A stretch of DNA of 8,156 nt from an uncultured Mollicutes bacterium (GCA_900557675.1 USTO01000030.1:1-8156); one strand, 5' to 3'; positions 1 through 6,521 are shown, counted from the stretch's first letter. The notes: generated by a model not told the origin, from the sequence alone. Numbers and translations: made by a program.

Positions 1-432
1 TCCTTTTATTATAATGGTTTTTCCGTAGTCTTCTTTATCTCCAATAAAGGCTACCATTCCTGAATTTATAGTGGGTACTAAATAGTTGTTATCGACTTCT
101 AATTTGACACCGTCTTTATAGGGCTCCTTTGATATATATTTTAGTTTTTCACTGAATACGGTTTCGGTTTTAGTGGGAAATTTTTCAAGAGGAAAGATAC
201 CTCCTAAGTATTTGTTATATAGTTTTTTTACTTTGGCAAAGTTTATATTTTTATAGAAGGTTTTGGTAAAGTTTTCTTGAAAAGTTGGGCTTGTTTTATA
301 GAGTATGGAAATAGAGAGAAAGAGAACTAGACAAACAAGGATTTTGGTTAGTATTCTTGTTAAAAGGGGGGGCTTTGTTTTGGGTGTCTTGTTAATTTTT
401 TTTATGTACTTTTCTATATCTTTTTTGTCCAT
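1..432 (-). CDS. SpoIVFA-like membrane-anchored M23-domain protein, 3' end beyond window
   Basis: This is the N-terminal 144 codons of a minus-strand gene that runs off the left edge. It starts at the ATG at 432-430, preceded by GGTGAT (437-442). The protein has a short basic cytoplasmic tail (MDKKDIEKYIKK), one membrane segment at about residues 25-45, a linker, and from about residue 100 the beginning of a LytM/M23 peptidase-like beta domain (SGMVAFIGDKEDYGKTIII, residues 124-142). That motif resembles the GxVxFxGxxxxYGxTVxI core of SpoIVFA and other M23 proteins. Where an active M23 enzyme has its first zinc ligands (HxG..D just before this core), this protein reads YKDGVKLEV, with no His. 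It is therefore probably non-catalytic, like SpoIVFA, which regulates the intramembrane protease SpoIVFB. It could also be another degenerate M23 regulator. The M23 assignment is fairly secure; the SpoIVFA-like role is inferred. Confidence 0.65.
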   Translation of the reverse strand, partial: MDKKDIEKYIKKINKTPKTKPPLLTRILTKILVCLVLFLSISILYKTSPTFQENFTKTFYKNINFAKVKKLYNKYLGGIFPLEKFPTKTETVFSEKLKYISKEPYKDGVKLEVDNNYLVPTINSGMVAFIGDKEDYGKTIIIKG

Positions 433-436
433 TATT

Positions 437-453
437 ATCACCGATATATTATA
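437..453 (-). promoter_or_regulatory. Probable -10 box and ribosome binding site of the SpoIVFA-like gene
   Basis: Reading the minus strand, a perfect TATAAT lies at 453-448 and GGTGAT at 442-437, four bases before the ATG at 432. No convincing -35 box is present 16-18 bp upstream, so the promoter call rests on the -10 box and on its position just after the terminator of the preceding gene. The distance from the -10 box to the start codon would leave only a very short leader. Confidence 0.35.
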
Positions 454-487
454 TGTTATGGGGAAGAAATTATGCTCTATGAGTGGT

Positions 488-522
488 TAAAATAAAGAAA
501 AAAGGTAAGTTTAGTTACCTTT
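488..522 (-). terminator. Rho-independent terminator after the SipW-type protein gene
   Basis: On the minus strand an 8-bp perfect stem (AAAGGTAA / TTACCTTT, arms 515-522 and 501-508, 6-base loop) is followed by a T-rich tract, TTTCTTTATTTT. It lies 24 bases after the stop codon of the gene at 547-1239 and separates it from the SpoIVFA-like gene. The plus strand also has a short T run after the stem, but there is no plus-strand gene here. Confidence 0.8.
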
Positions 523-546
523 ATTTTTAGTTATATTTAATTTTTA

Positions 547-1239
547 TTAGTGTTTTTCTCCATAGATTTGTCCGTTGCTATCAGCTTGTATTCCAGCTAC
601 ATCGATAGATGCTGTTGCTGAGAATTCTTTTCCTTGTTCTTCATCTTGGGCTGAATCCATATTAAATAGATATATAACTACATCGTATTTTTTAGTAGTT
701 GAAGCTGGTATGGTTTCTTGTTTTAATTGTCCTCCACTTGTTAAACCAAAGATAGATACTGTTTGTGATGCTTGAGCTGATAATGGAGAAGTTGCTACTA
801 CTTCGGTTGGGGTTCCGGCTGTTACATCATATACCATATATTTTAGGTTTGTGAATTCGTTTTTTACAATAGTGAAGTTACCTGTAATTGATGTTTCTGT
901 TCCTTGGTTTTCTACTTCAAAGTGGTATACACTACATACTTGTCTGCCATGTTTATCTAAGCACTGAGTTGTTTCCTCACTTTCATCTAAGTTATATTGA
1001 TATGCTGTTTTTGCTACGTCTTCAGAGGCAGGGATAAGTGAATCGGCTTTTACTACTTGGCTATCTGAGTATTTAATGGCAACTGCTGCTGCTTTTGCAC
1101 TTACGGCTCCTTCTTCACTTTTGGCTGTTGCTGTAAAGTATGCTAGGGTTGCTCCTATCATTGCTATTATTAGAGTGGCTACTCCTATTACTCCAAAAAA
1201 TATTCCTTGTCCGTTTTCTCTTCTTTCTTCTTTGTTCAT
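547..1239 (-). CDS. SipW-dependent-type secreted surface/fibre protein (TasA/camelysin-like)
   Basis: This 230-aa protein starts at 1239 with a strong AGGAGG (1247-1252) seven bases upstream. The N-terminus is basic and polar (MNKEERRENGQG), then hydrophobic at about residues 13-34, ending in GATLAYFTATAKS. The AYFTA-type motif directly after the hydrophobic core is the hallmark of exported proteins processed by SipW-type signal peptidases, as in TasA and camelysin. The mature part is rich in Ala, Thr, Ser, Glu and Val, with beta-type alternation. It has two cysteines, C93 and C102, eight residues apart, suited to a disulfide loop. No sortase motif or second membrane helix is seen. It lies 121 bp after tadC, has its own promoter and ends at a terminator, so it is probably expressed independently and strongly. 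I infer that it is an extracellular filament or matrix subunit. A link to the neighbouring Tad machine is suggested only by position. No SipW gene is visible. Confidence 0.7.
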   Translation of the reverse strand: MNKEERRENGQGIFFGVIGVATLIIAMIGATLAYFTATAKSEEGAVSAKAAAVAIKYSDSQVVKADSLIPASEDVAKTAYQYNLDESEETTQCLDKHGRQVCSVYHFEVENQGTETSITGNFTIVKNEFTNLKYMVYDVTAGTPTEVVATSPLSAQASQTVSIFGLTSGGQLKQETIPASTTKKYDVVIYLFNMDSAQDEEQGKEFSATASIDVAGIQADSNGQIYGEKH

Positions 1240-1267
1240 TTTATATCCTCCTATTCTTTATGATTTA

Positions 1268-1296
1268 ATGATATCAAAAATTGAAATAAAAATCAA
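1268..1296 (-). promoter_or_regulatory. Sigma-A-type promoter of the SipW-type protein gene
   Basis: On the minus strand TTGATT (1296-1291) and TATCAT (1273-1268) are separated by exactly 17 bp. They lie 28 bases or more upstream of the ATG at 1239 and ahead of a strong AGGAGG. The -10 box with its downstream bases (TATCATTAA) is the same as in the Tad operon promoter at 5856-5884. Confidence 0.7.
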
Positions 1297-1335
1297 TAGT
1301 TTTTGTGTATTTTGTATAGAATGTTATTTTTATTA

Positions 1336-1353
1336 TTACCCCCGATAGGGCAA
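1336..1353 (-). other. Small hairpin between tadC and the SipW-type protein gene, possible weak terminator
   Basis: Minus strand: TTGCCC and GGGTAA can pair (one G-U pair) around a 6-base loop, 7 bases after the tadC stop. The following bases (TAATAAAAATAAC) are not a T tract, so it would be a poor terminator in this direction and read-through from tadC is likely. Confidence 0.25.
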
Positions 1354-1360
1354 TTTTATA

Positions 1361-2059
1361 TTAACTTATATAATTTAATATGATGGGTCCTAAAATGATT
1401 AGAAGTAATAATGGGATGAAAAATAGGACCGAGATAATGCTTATTTTAATGGGCATTTTAGATATTTGGGCTTTGACTTCCATTTTGCGTTTTTCTCTTA
1501 GATAGCTTACTTGATTATTTAGGGTTTCAATAATGCTACTTCCGAATTGACCGGCTTCTGTTAGGGTTAATATAATGTTATTGATGCTTTCGCTTGGTAT
1601 TCTTTCGGGCATACTGTTTAGGCTTTCCGTGAGGCTTTTGCCATAGTCTACTTCACGAATGGCTTCTTTGAATTCGTTTGCTAAATCGGTATCCATACTG
1701 CGAACGGTTACACTTAGGCCTTCTTTGAGATTTCTTCCGGTTTCGATAGATAGGGTTAGGACTTCAAAGAAATGGATAGCTTCACTTTCTAGTTTGATTT
1801 CTCTTTGTTTTATTTTGTTATCTAAGAGGATTTTTTCAAAGAGATAGAAGTATATAAAGGTAAATATGGGAGCAAATATATAGCCTAAATCGAGGATATA
1901 TAGAAATATAAAGAATATTATGATAGAGGTGAATAGTTTTAGATTGAGAAATGTATAGGTATCCATTGTGGCTGTTAGTCCGAGGGTTTTTATTTTTTTA
2001 CTGGTTCTATCTACTATTTTCTTGGTATATATTTTTTTGGCAAATGTATTTTCTTTCAT
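1361..2059 (-). CDS. tadC: TadC-like Tad pilus inner-membrane platform protein
   Basis: This 232-aa protein has a type II secretion F (GspF-type) domain at about residues 88-200, preceded by two hydrophobic segments (about 39-56 and 59-75) and followed by a C-terminal one (about 205-230). Family-like motifs include FFEVLTLSIETGRNLKEGL and LTLTEAGQFGSSIIETL, the latter matching the conserved QxxxxGxxxxxxL region of TadC and TadB. It is shorter than many TadC proteins (about 300 aa), lacking the extra N-terminal part. Its start lies two bases after the tadB stop with AAGGTG upstream (2065-2070), so it is translated from the same transcript. With TadB it would form the membrane platform on which the CpaF ATPase acts. 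The choice of TadC over a second TadB copy rests on the short N-terminus and on its place after tadB. Confidence 0.85.
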   Translation of the reverse strand: MKENTFAKKIYTKKIVDRTSKKIKTLGLTATMDTYTFLNLKLFTSIIIFFIFLYILDLGYIFAPIFTFIYFYLFEKILLDNKIKQREIKLESEAIHFFEVLTLSIETGRNLKEGLSVTVRSMDTDLANEFKEAIREVDYGKSLTESLNSMPERIPSESINNIILTLTEAGQFGSSIIETLNNQVSYLREKRKMEVKAQISKMPIKISIISVLFFIPLLLLIILGPIILNYIS

Positions 2060-2061
2060 AA

Positions 2062-3039
2062 CTACACCTTTACTTTCAATATTTTTCTTAATAATATTAC
2101 ATAGATTATAAACATTATAAGCATTATTCCGAGAACTAGGTAACCGAGAATGCTATTAAATAGAACACTGAAATAATCGGGACTTAATAGATAGATAATT
2201 CCTACGAATATTATGGGAAGGCAAAAGAGGACTTTTACGACCATATCACTGCTTACGATGAGGCTCTTTTGTTCTTCTCTTAGTTTCTTTTTATCATAGA
2301 GGGTTCGTTCTATGGAAGAAAAGACGTTTATTATATTTCCTCCGGTTTTATTTAGTATTATAAGAGAAGATGATATGTATTTGGCTTCTTCAAGGTCTAC
2401 TCTTTTGGCAAAACGGTCAAAGACTACTTCAACGGAGAGGCCATAACACATTTCTTTATACATTTTACTGAACTCACCTTTTATGGGTTCGGGTAGTTCA
2501 TCACAAGCTATTTTTAGGGCTTGAATAGTGCTATTACCGGCTTTGAAAGCGTTATTCATTATTATTATTCCTCTTAGTAGTTGGTTTTCGATTTTCTTTT
2601 TATCGTTTTTTTCTTTTCGATTTAGGATGATATCAAAGATATAAAAGCCGAATATTAGGTATATTATTAGTTCAAAAAGGGACATTACCCTACTTTGGAG
2701 AACGAGGGCAAAGGTAGTGAGGAGGGCAAAGCTTATGCTTATTATTATTTTTGTTGTTACGTAGTCGACAGCTTTAATGTCTTTGCTTGCTACTTCGTAT
2801 TTTTCGTATCTTTTTAAGTGTCTTTTGAATATTTTACTTACAAGGGGACGTAGTTTTTTTTGGAAACTTGTGTATTTATGGGCAATCTTGTCATAGATGC
2901 TCTCGCTATTTACTTTAATGGGTTCGATGGAATACTTACCTATTCTTCGTTCGTTTTTGAGAGAGATATTGTATTTTAGCATATATATTATTAAACTGAA
3001 TAGTATTAGTATGATTATTACTTGGATAATAAAGAGCAT
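2062..3039 (-). CDS. tadB: TadB-like Tad pilus inner-membrane platform protein
   Basis: This 325-aa protein has a membrane segment at residues 2-20, a polar cytoplasmic stretch, hydrophobic segments at about 97-115 and 120-139, a type II secretion F domain at about 150-265, and two C-terminal segments (about 267-286 and 294-318). The F-domain signatures are RGIIIMNNAFKAGNSTIQAL and SSLIILNKTGGNIINVFSSI, the latter being the TGGN motif of TadB. Length and topology fit the family. AAAGGAGG (3046-3053) sits six bases before the ATG, and the gene lies 16 bp after cpaF and 2 bp before tadC. Its role is to anchor the pilus machine in the membrane and pass the CpaF conformational cycle to pilin insertion. 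It ends with TAG. Confidence 0.88.
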   Translation of the reverse strand: MLFIIQVIIILILFSLIIYMLKYNISLKNERRIGKYSIEPIKVNSESIYDKIAHKYTSFQKKLRPLVSKIFKRHLKRYEKYEVASKDIKAVDYVTTKIIISISFALLTTFALVLQSRVMSLFELIIYLIFGFYIFDIILNRKEKNDKKKIENQLLRGIIIMNNAFKAGNSTIQALKIACDELPEPIKGEFSKMYKEMCYGLSVEVVFDRFAKRVDLEEAKYISSSLIILNKTGGNIINVFSSIERTLYDKKKLREEQKSLIVSSDMVVKVLFCLPIIFVGIIYLLSPDYFSVLFNSILGYLVLGIMLIMFIIYVILLRKILKVKV

Positions 3040-3055
3040 AAGTTACCTCCTTTCT

Positions 3056-4381
3056 TTATTCTGGGAATATATCACCCAAAATTATTCCTTTTCGTTTCAT
3101 TTTGTCATATACTTTTGGAGTGTATTTATACATTATGAATTCACCTATTGCGGAACCGTCAGAAGCAACGCCTTTTTGTTTGAAAGCGAATATTTCTTTT
3201 AGTTCTATTTCGTCTTTTTTCATTCCTACGACCTCGGATATGGAGGTTATTTTTCTTTTTCCATCATTCATTCTATCTATTTGGACAATTAAGTTTATGG
3301 CTCCGTTGATGTAACCTCTTACTGCGGATACGGGGAGTTCCATTTCGTTCATTAGGATTAGGGTTTCTAATCTGTTTATGGCATCGATGGGGTTATTGGA
3401 ATGGATTGTTGTAAGGGATCCTTCGTGACCGGTATTCATTGCTTGCATCATATCGAAGGCTTCTTTACCACGTACTTCCCCTACTATTATTCTATCGGGT
3501 CTCATTCTAAGGGAGTTTCTTACGAGGTCTCTAATGGTTACTTCTCCTTCTTTTTCGTAGTTAGTTAGACGGGTTTCGAGACTTATAACGTGATTTTGGT
3601 GGAGTTTTAGTTCGGCAGCATCTTCGATAGTGATTATTCTTTCTTCGCTACCGATAAAACTACTTAATATATTTAATAGTGTGGTTTTTCCGGTACCGGT
3701 TCCTCCGCTTATTATTATGTTTAGTTTAGCCTCAACGGCTGCTTCTAAAAAGCGGGCCATATAGGTTGTAAGGGTTCCTTTGCGAAGTAGATCTTCGATT
3801 GTTTCGAGATTTTTATTGAACTTTCTTATGGTAAGTACTGGCCCTTTTAGGGATAAGGGAGGAATGATGGCATTTAGACGGGATCCATCTCTTAGTCTAG
3901 CATCAACCATTGGGTTAGCGGCATCGATTGTTCTTCCTAGGGGTTCAACTATTCTTTGGATGGTTCTTACTATATGGGTATCGTTTATAAAGGATACGGA
4001 TTCTTCTTTGACTATTTTTCCGTCTATTTCTATATATATTTCATTACATCCGTTAACCATTATTTCTGTTATTTCGTCATTTTCTAAGAGGTCAGTAATG
4101 GGACCGTAACCGTTTATTTCGTTTTGTATGAGATTAAAGATATGGCTTCTTTCTAAGTATGTTAGGTCATAGCCTTCTAGGACGGTATCTATTTCATCGT
4201 TTATGTATTGTTCTAATTGTTTATCAGAGGGGATGTTATCATCGATTAGGTTTTGGATTATTTTGGTTCTTAATTTATCAAGAAGGCTTTTATCGGGAAA
4301 GATGTCATAGTCTTTTATATTTTTGGTATCTACAGTAGTTTGTTTTACTTCAAAAGCGTCTGTTAGGGTTTTTTTAGTCAT
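3056..4381 (-). CDS. cpaF: CpaF/TadA-family pilus assembly ATPase
   Basis: This is a secretion ATPase of 441 aa from the preferred ATG at 4381. In that numbering the N-terminal domain contains [22 protein letters not shown] (about 90-111, quoted in family terms as [14 protein letters not shown]). Walker A is [12 protein letters not shown] (225-236), the Asp box is [11 protein letters not shown] (250-260), Walker B is around RIIVGEVRG (297-305) and the His box is [13 protein letters not shown] (318-330). All catalytic elements are intact. It is the motor of the Tad (Flp) pilus, acting as a cytoplasmic hexamer against TadB/TadC. An upstream in-frame ATG at 4408 would only translate the ribosome binding site (MIPIKEERK), so I reject it. 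With the chosen start the gene overlaps cpaE by 8 bp (ATGACTAA), implying translational coupling. Confidence 0.93.
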   Translation of the reverse strand: MTKKTLTDAFEVKQTTVDTKNIKDYDIFPDKSLLDKLRTKIIQNLIDDNIPSDKQLEQYINDEIDTVLEGYDLTYLERSHIFNLIQNEINGYGPITDLLENDEITEIMVNGCNEIYIEIDGKIVKEESVSFINDTHIVRTIQRIVEPLGRTIDAANPMVDARLRDGSRLNAIIPPLSLKGPVLTIRKFNKNLETIEDLLRKGTLTTYMARFLEAAVEAKLNIIISGGTGTGKTTLLNILSSFIGSEERIITIEDAAELKLHQNHVISLETRLTNYEKEGEVTIRDLVRNSLRMRPDRIIVGEVRGKEAFDMMQAMNTGHEGSLTTIHSNNPIDAINRLETLILMNEMELPVSAVRGYINGAINLIVQIDRMNDGKRKITSISEVVGMKKDEIELKEIFAFKQKGVASDGSAIGEFIMYKYTPKVYDKMKRKGIILGDIFPE

Positions 4382-5150
4382 CTTTCTTTCCTCCTTTATG
4401 GGTATCACTTATTAGGTCTGTGGCCATTTTTTTCATATTTGATATATCACCGGAATGGAATTTTATTATTGCTGAATTTAGGGTTAGTATTTCTCCTTTT
4501 AGTACGTATTTATCGATGTTTTTTATATAGAAGTTTTTGGATATTGTGTAATCGATATTGGTTTTTATTATGTTACGGATATCGAACTTTGTTAGGTAAT
4601 CTTTACCTGTATCACGGGAATTGTTTAAAAGGGTTAGGTAGTTTTCTTTATCTGTATCTTTGAAGATACTCATTAGGCTTTTCATATTTTTTAGATCTGC
4701 AACATCGTTAGTTATGACAAAAAGGGTCATATAGGAGTTATCAAGAATGGCTAAGTTTACGGCGTCTAAGATATGGTTAGTATCGACGAGTACTATATCG
4801 TACTGTCTTTTAGCTATATCGAGAATGAGGGGTATATACTTGCTTTCTATTTTTAGGGCCCCACGGGGGTCTTTGGGAGCTGGCAAGATATCTATTCCTT
4901 TGTTATATGGTGTTACATAGTCTTTTAATTCGAGGGAGCGGTTATTACTTAGGGCATCAATCATCATAAAGATATCTTTTTTGTTTTGTATATCGAGTAG
5001 TACTCCTATACTTCCGGAATATAGATCCATATCAATGATAAGGACTTTTTTCTTCATTTGGAAATATAGTCCTGCAAGCATTGTTGTTATAGTGCTTTTC
5101 CCTACTCCTCCTTTTACTGAAGAAATGCTTATTATTTTACCGTTATTCAT
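4374..5150 (-). CDS. cpaE: CpaE/TadZ-like MinD-superfamily ATPase of the Tad locus
   Basis: This 258-aa P-loop ATPase of the ParA/MinD/CpaE group begins almost directly with the deviant Walker A motif KGGVGKST (13-20). Walker A' is VLIIDMD (36-42) and the Walker B-like strand is DIVLVDT (118-124). The N-terminal receiver-like domain of many CpaE/TadZ proteins is absent. It also lacks an obvious MinD-type C-terminal amphipathic helix, ending in the polar tail HKGGKKDD. Its place between pilin-like genes and cpaF supports the TadZ role: localising the pilus machine in the cell. The start at 5150 has AAGGAGG (5158-5164) seven bases upstream. The gene overlaps the upstream gene by 8 bp and cpaF by 8 bp. 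Family membership is certain; the exact CpaE function comes from context. Confidence 0.85.
   Translation of the reverse strand: MNNGKIISISSVKGGVGKSTITTMLAGLYFQMKKKVLIIDMDLYSGSIGVLLDIQNKKDIFMMIDALSNNRSLELKDYVTPYNKGIDILPAPKDPRGALKIESKYIPLILDIAKRQYDIVLVDTNHILDAVNLAILDNSYMTLFVITNDVADLKNMKSLMSIFKDTDKENYLTLLNNSRDTGKDYLTKFDIRNIIKTNIDYTISKNFYIKNIDKYVLKGEILTLNSAIIKFHSGDISNMKKMATDLISDTHKGGKKDD
4390..4396 (-). promoter_or_regulatory. Ribosome binding site that fixes the cpaF start
   Basis: AAGGAGG on the minus strand lies eight bases before the ATG at 4381. It is inside the reading frame that would begin at 4408, which argues that 4381 is the true start. It is also inside the 3' end of cpaE. Confidence 0.75.
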
Positions 5151-5499
5151 TTGTTATCCTCCTTATTTTATTGTTTTCTATTTTATAGCTGCAATTTACT
5201 TCAAAGATATTTAGGTCATACATTTTGATTACGCCTTTTACTTCGAGAGTTGATGTTATGGTATTATCTTGGATAGTGGCTTTTATATTGGGATTATTTT
5301 CTTTAATTAGATCTAGTACTTGTTTTTCTTCTTTTCCGTCTTTTAGATAGGTAATGGCATCTCTAGTAATGGAACATAGTTCTTGTTTTTTTAGATAGGT
5401 ATTACCGATATCAACGACAATAAATAGTATGAATATTATTATGGGAAGGAGAATTATAAAGAGTACGAGGACTTGCCCTTTGTTATTTAATTTAGTCAT
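5143..5499 (-). CDS. TadG-like (Tad/TadE-G-type) pseudopilin, short
   Basis: This 118-aa protein has a type IV pilin-like N-terminus: NNKGQVLVLF, then a hydrophobic segment to about residue 32 ending in VVDIGNTY. The G8/Q9 junction would be the prepilin peptidase site. The +5 position is Leu13, not Glu. Together with the PxxxxxxxxxxDxG pattern this resembles the TadG-like Flp-assembly family (GxxAVLFALLLP...DxG) rather than TadE proper. The remaining 80 residues are polar, with a mixed alpha/beta look; TadG proteins of Proteobacteria are far longer. It is probably membrane-anchored and outward-facing, as a minor pilin or pilus-assembly factor. The gene starts inside the tadE stop (8-bp overlap, ATGACTAA) with AAAGGA upstream, and its own stop lies inside the cpaE start. 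Confidence 0.7.
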   Translation of the reverse strand: MTKLNNKGQVLVLFIILLPIIIFILFIVVDIGNTYLKKQELCSITRDAITYLKDGKEEKQVLDLIKENNPNIKATIQDNTITSTLEVKGVIKMYDLNIFEVNCSYKIENNKIRRITNE

Positions 5500-5824
5500 T
5501 TAGGATAGTCCTTTCGACTGTTATTTTATAGGGATTGGGCAAGACTCTACTTGCTCCTGGGGTTATTAGTTTTCTTTCCGTAGTTAGTTTTATTTTTTTG
5601 TACTTTGCGTCTTCGATGGTATCTATGGTTAGGTCTTTATGGTTTTCTCTTACTTCTTCGATGGGTATACCTGCCTTTATTTCATCGACTATATCGGTAG
5701 AAGTGTTTTCGAGAGTACTTTTGGTACTAAATATGAGGCCAAAGTCTACAACGGCAAAGATAAGGAAAAGGAATATGGGTAGTATGAGAATGAACTCTAC
5801 GAGGGCTTGTCCTTTATTATTCAT
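5492..5824 (-). CDS. tadE: TadE-like minor (pseudo)pilin
   Basis: This 110-aa protein has the classic TadE N-terminus: MNNKG then QALVEFILILPIFLFLIFAV, followed by VDFG. G5/Q6 is the predicted prepilin peptidase site, with the conserved Glu at +5 (E10). One membrane helix (about 8-28) is followed by a roughly 80-residue extracellular domain without cysteines. TadE proteins are processed like pilins and are needed for Flp pilus assembly. It is the first gene of the Tad operon, downstream of a good promoter (5856-5884). The start at 5824 has a modest AAGGTG site five bases upstream. Length is at the short end for the family. It overlaps the next gene by 8 bp. Confidence 0.85.
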   Translation of the reverse strand: MNNKGQALVEFILILPIFLFLIFAVVDFGLIFSTKSTLENTSTDIVDEIKAGIPIEEVRENHKDLTIDTIEDAKYKKIKLTTERKLITPGASRVLPNPYKITVERTILND

Positions 5825-5855
5825 ATATGCACCTTCTATCTATCTTACTATGTTA

Positions 5856-5884
5856 ATGATACCACAAGTGGGGTTAAATTGCAA
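5856..5884 (-). promoter_or_regulatory. Sigma-A-type promoter of the Tad operon
   Basis: On the minus strand TTGCAA (5884-5879) and TATCAT (5861-5856) are separated by exactly 17 bp, 32 bases upstream of the tadE start. It follows the hairpin that separates the hydrolase gene from the operon. Confidence 0.7.
5862..5871. promoter_or_regulatory. Short dyad in the Tad promoter spacer, possible operator
   Basis: CCACAAGTGG, with arms CCAC/GTGG around two bases, sits exactly between the -10 and -35 boxes and is G+C-rich in otherwise AT-rich DNA. A repressor site here would block RNA polymerase. The arms are only four bases, so chance is a real alternative. Confidence 0.2.
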
Positions 5885-5894
5885 TAAATTTTTG

Positions 5895-5926
5895 AAAATA
5901 GATACAAGTTTGTGCTTGTATCTATT
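5895..5926 (-). terminator. Perfect 12-bp hairpin after the hydrolase gene, probable terminator
   Basis: The arms AATAGATACAAG (5897-5908) and CTTGTATCTATT (5915-5926) are perfectly complementary around a 6-base loop. On the minus strand the stem is followed by only a short T run (ATTTTC). It begins 23 bases after the stop of the hydrolase gene and ends just upstream of the Tad promoter, which suits a terminator insulating the two units. An alternative is a regulatory dyad upstream of the -35 box. Confidence 0.6.
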
Positions 5927-5948
5927 GGACAATATGGGAATCTAGTAA

Positions 5949-6464
5949 TTAGAAGTAAGGATTAGATTTTAGTTCTTCTTTAAGGGTGGTTTTGGGACCG
6001 TGACCTGGGTAAATAGTTGTATTTTCGGGATAGGTTTTTATCTTGGAGAGGCTTTGATTCATTTCTTCTATGTTTCCACCTTGCATATCGGTTCTTCCTA
6101 TTGTGTGATAAAAGAGGAAATCTCCTGTGAACATTATTTGGTCTTTGGGAAAATAATAGGTTATGCTATCTGGTGTATGTCCTTTGGTTTTGATTAGTTC
6201 AAAGTTAAAGGGTCCTATTGTGTATTCTTTCTCTTTGCTTGTGTAATCTATAACGGGAATTTTTCTTTGTAAAAACTCCTGTAGGGCCCCTATATGGTCG
6301 GGATGATAATGGGTTATGAGTACAGATAGGAGTTGTTTTTCACCTACTTTTTTCATTATGGCGGGGTAATTTTCAGCTGGATCGATTATGATAGCAGTAT
6401 TATTTTGGGTTAATATATAGCAATTTGTTTGCAAATTTCCTAGTACTAATGTTTCTATTTTCAT
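5949..6464 (-). CDS. Metallo-beta-lactamase-fold hydrolase, glyoxalase II-like
   Basis: This 171-aa enzyme has a full set of metal ligands: THYHPDH (H52, H54, D56, H57), GHT (H96), TGD (D115) and PGHG (H155). The GRTDMQGG motif at 123-130 is typical of the YcbL/YqgX-type glyoxalase II-like branch. It is probably a cytoplasmic binuclear zinc thioester hydrolase acting on an S-acyl-thiol; the substrate cannot be told. It is shorter than the usual 200-plus residues: the stretch between HYHPDH and GHT is compact, and the C-terminal helical domain of true glyoxalase II is missing. I choose the ATG at 6464, because AAAGGAG (6470-6476) lies five bases upstream; the ATG at 6479 would translate that site. 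It diverges from clpP. Confidence 0.88.
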   Translation of the reverse strand: MKIETLVLGNLQTNCYILTQNNTAIIIDPAENYPAIMKKVGEKQLLSVLITHYHPDHIGALQEFLQRKIPVIDYTSKEKEYTIGPFNFELIKTKGHTPDSITYYFPKDQIMFTGDFLFYHTIGRTDMQGGNIEEMNQSLSKIKTYPENTTIYPGHGPKTTLKEELKSNPYF

Positions 6465-6469
6465 TGGTT

Positions 6470-6476
6470 CTCCTTT
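6470..6476 (-). promoter_or_regulatory. Ribosome binding site that fixes the hydrolase start
   Basis: AAAGGAG on the minus strand, five bases before the ATG at 6464. It lies within the extra codons (MKGEP) that the upstream ATG at 6479 would add. Family proteins begin close to the MKIETLVLG motif, which agrees with 6464. Confidence 0.75.
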
Positions 6477-6521
6477 CATTGTCGAATGGTTTTTTGTATA
6501 TTTGAGGGGATTTTTTACTAA

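Noticed and set aside
305..490. Plus-strand 61-codon open frame with a hydrophobic middle, suggesting a small membrane protein
   Set aside because: It lies antisense over the start of the SpoIVFA-like gene and its upstream signals and has no ribosome binding site; its hydrophobic look comes from T-rich sequence.
1076..1348. Plus-strand 90-codon open frame
   Set aside because: It is antisense to the signal peptide of the SipW-type gene and to its promoter; there is no family resemblance and no start signals.
4382..4408. Longer cpaF start at 4408
   Set aside because: The extra nine codons translate the AAGGAGG ribosome binding site of the ATG at 4381 and are not part of the family N-terminus.
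5535..5945. Plus-strand 136-codon open frame over tadE and its promoter
   Set aside because: It is antisense to tadE, whose N-terminal motif is unmistakable; it also crosses the hairpin and promoter region.
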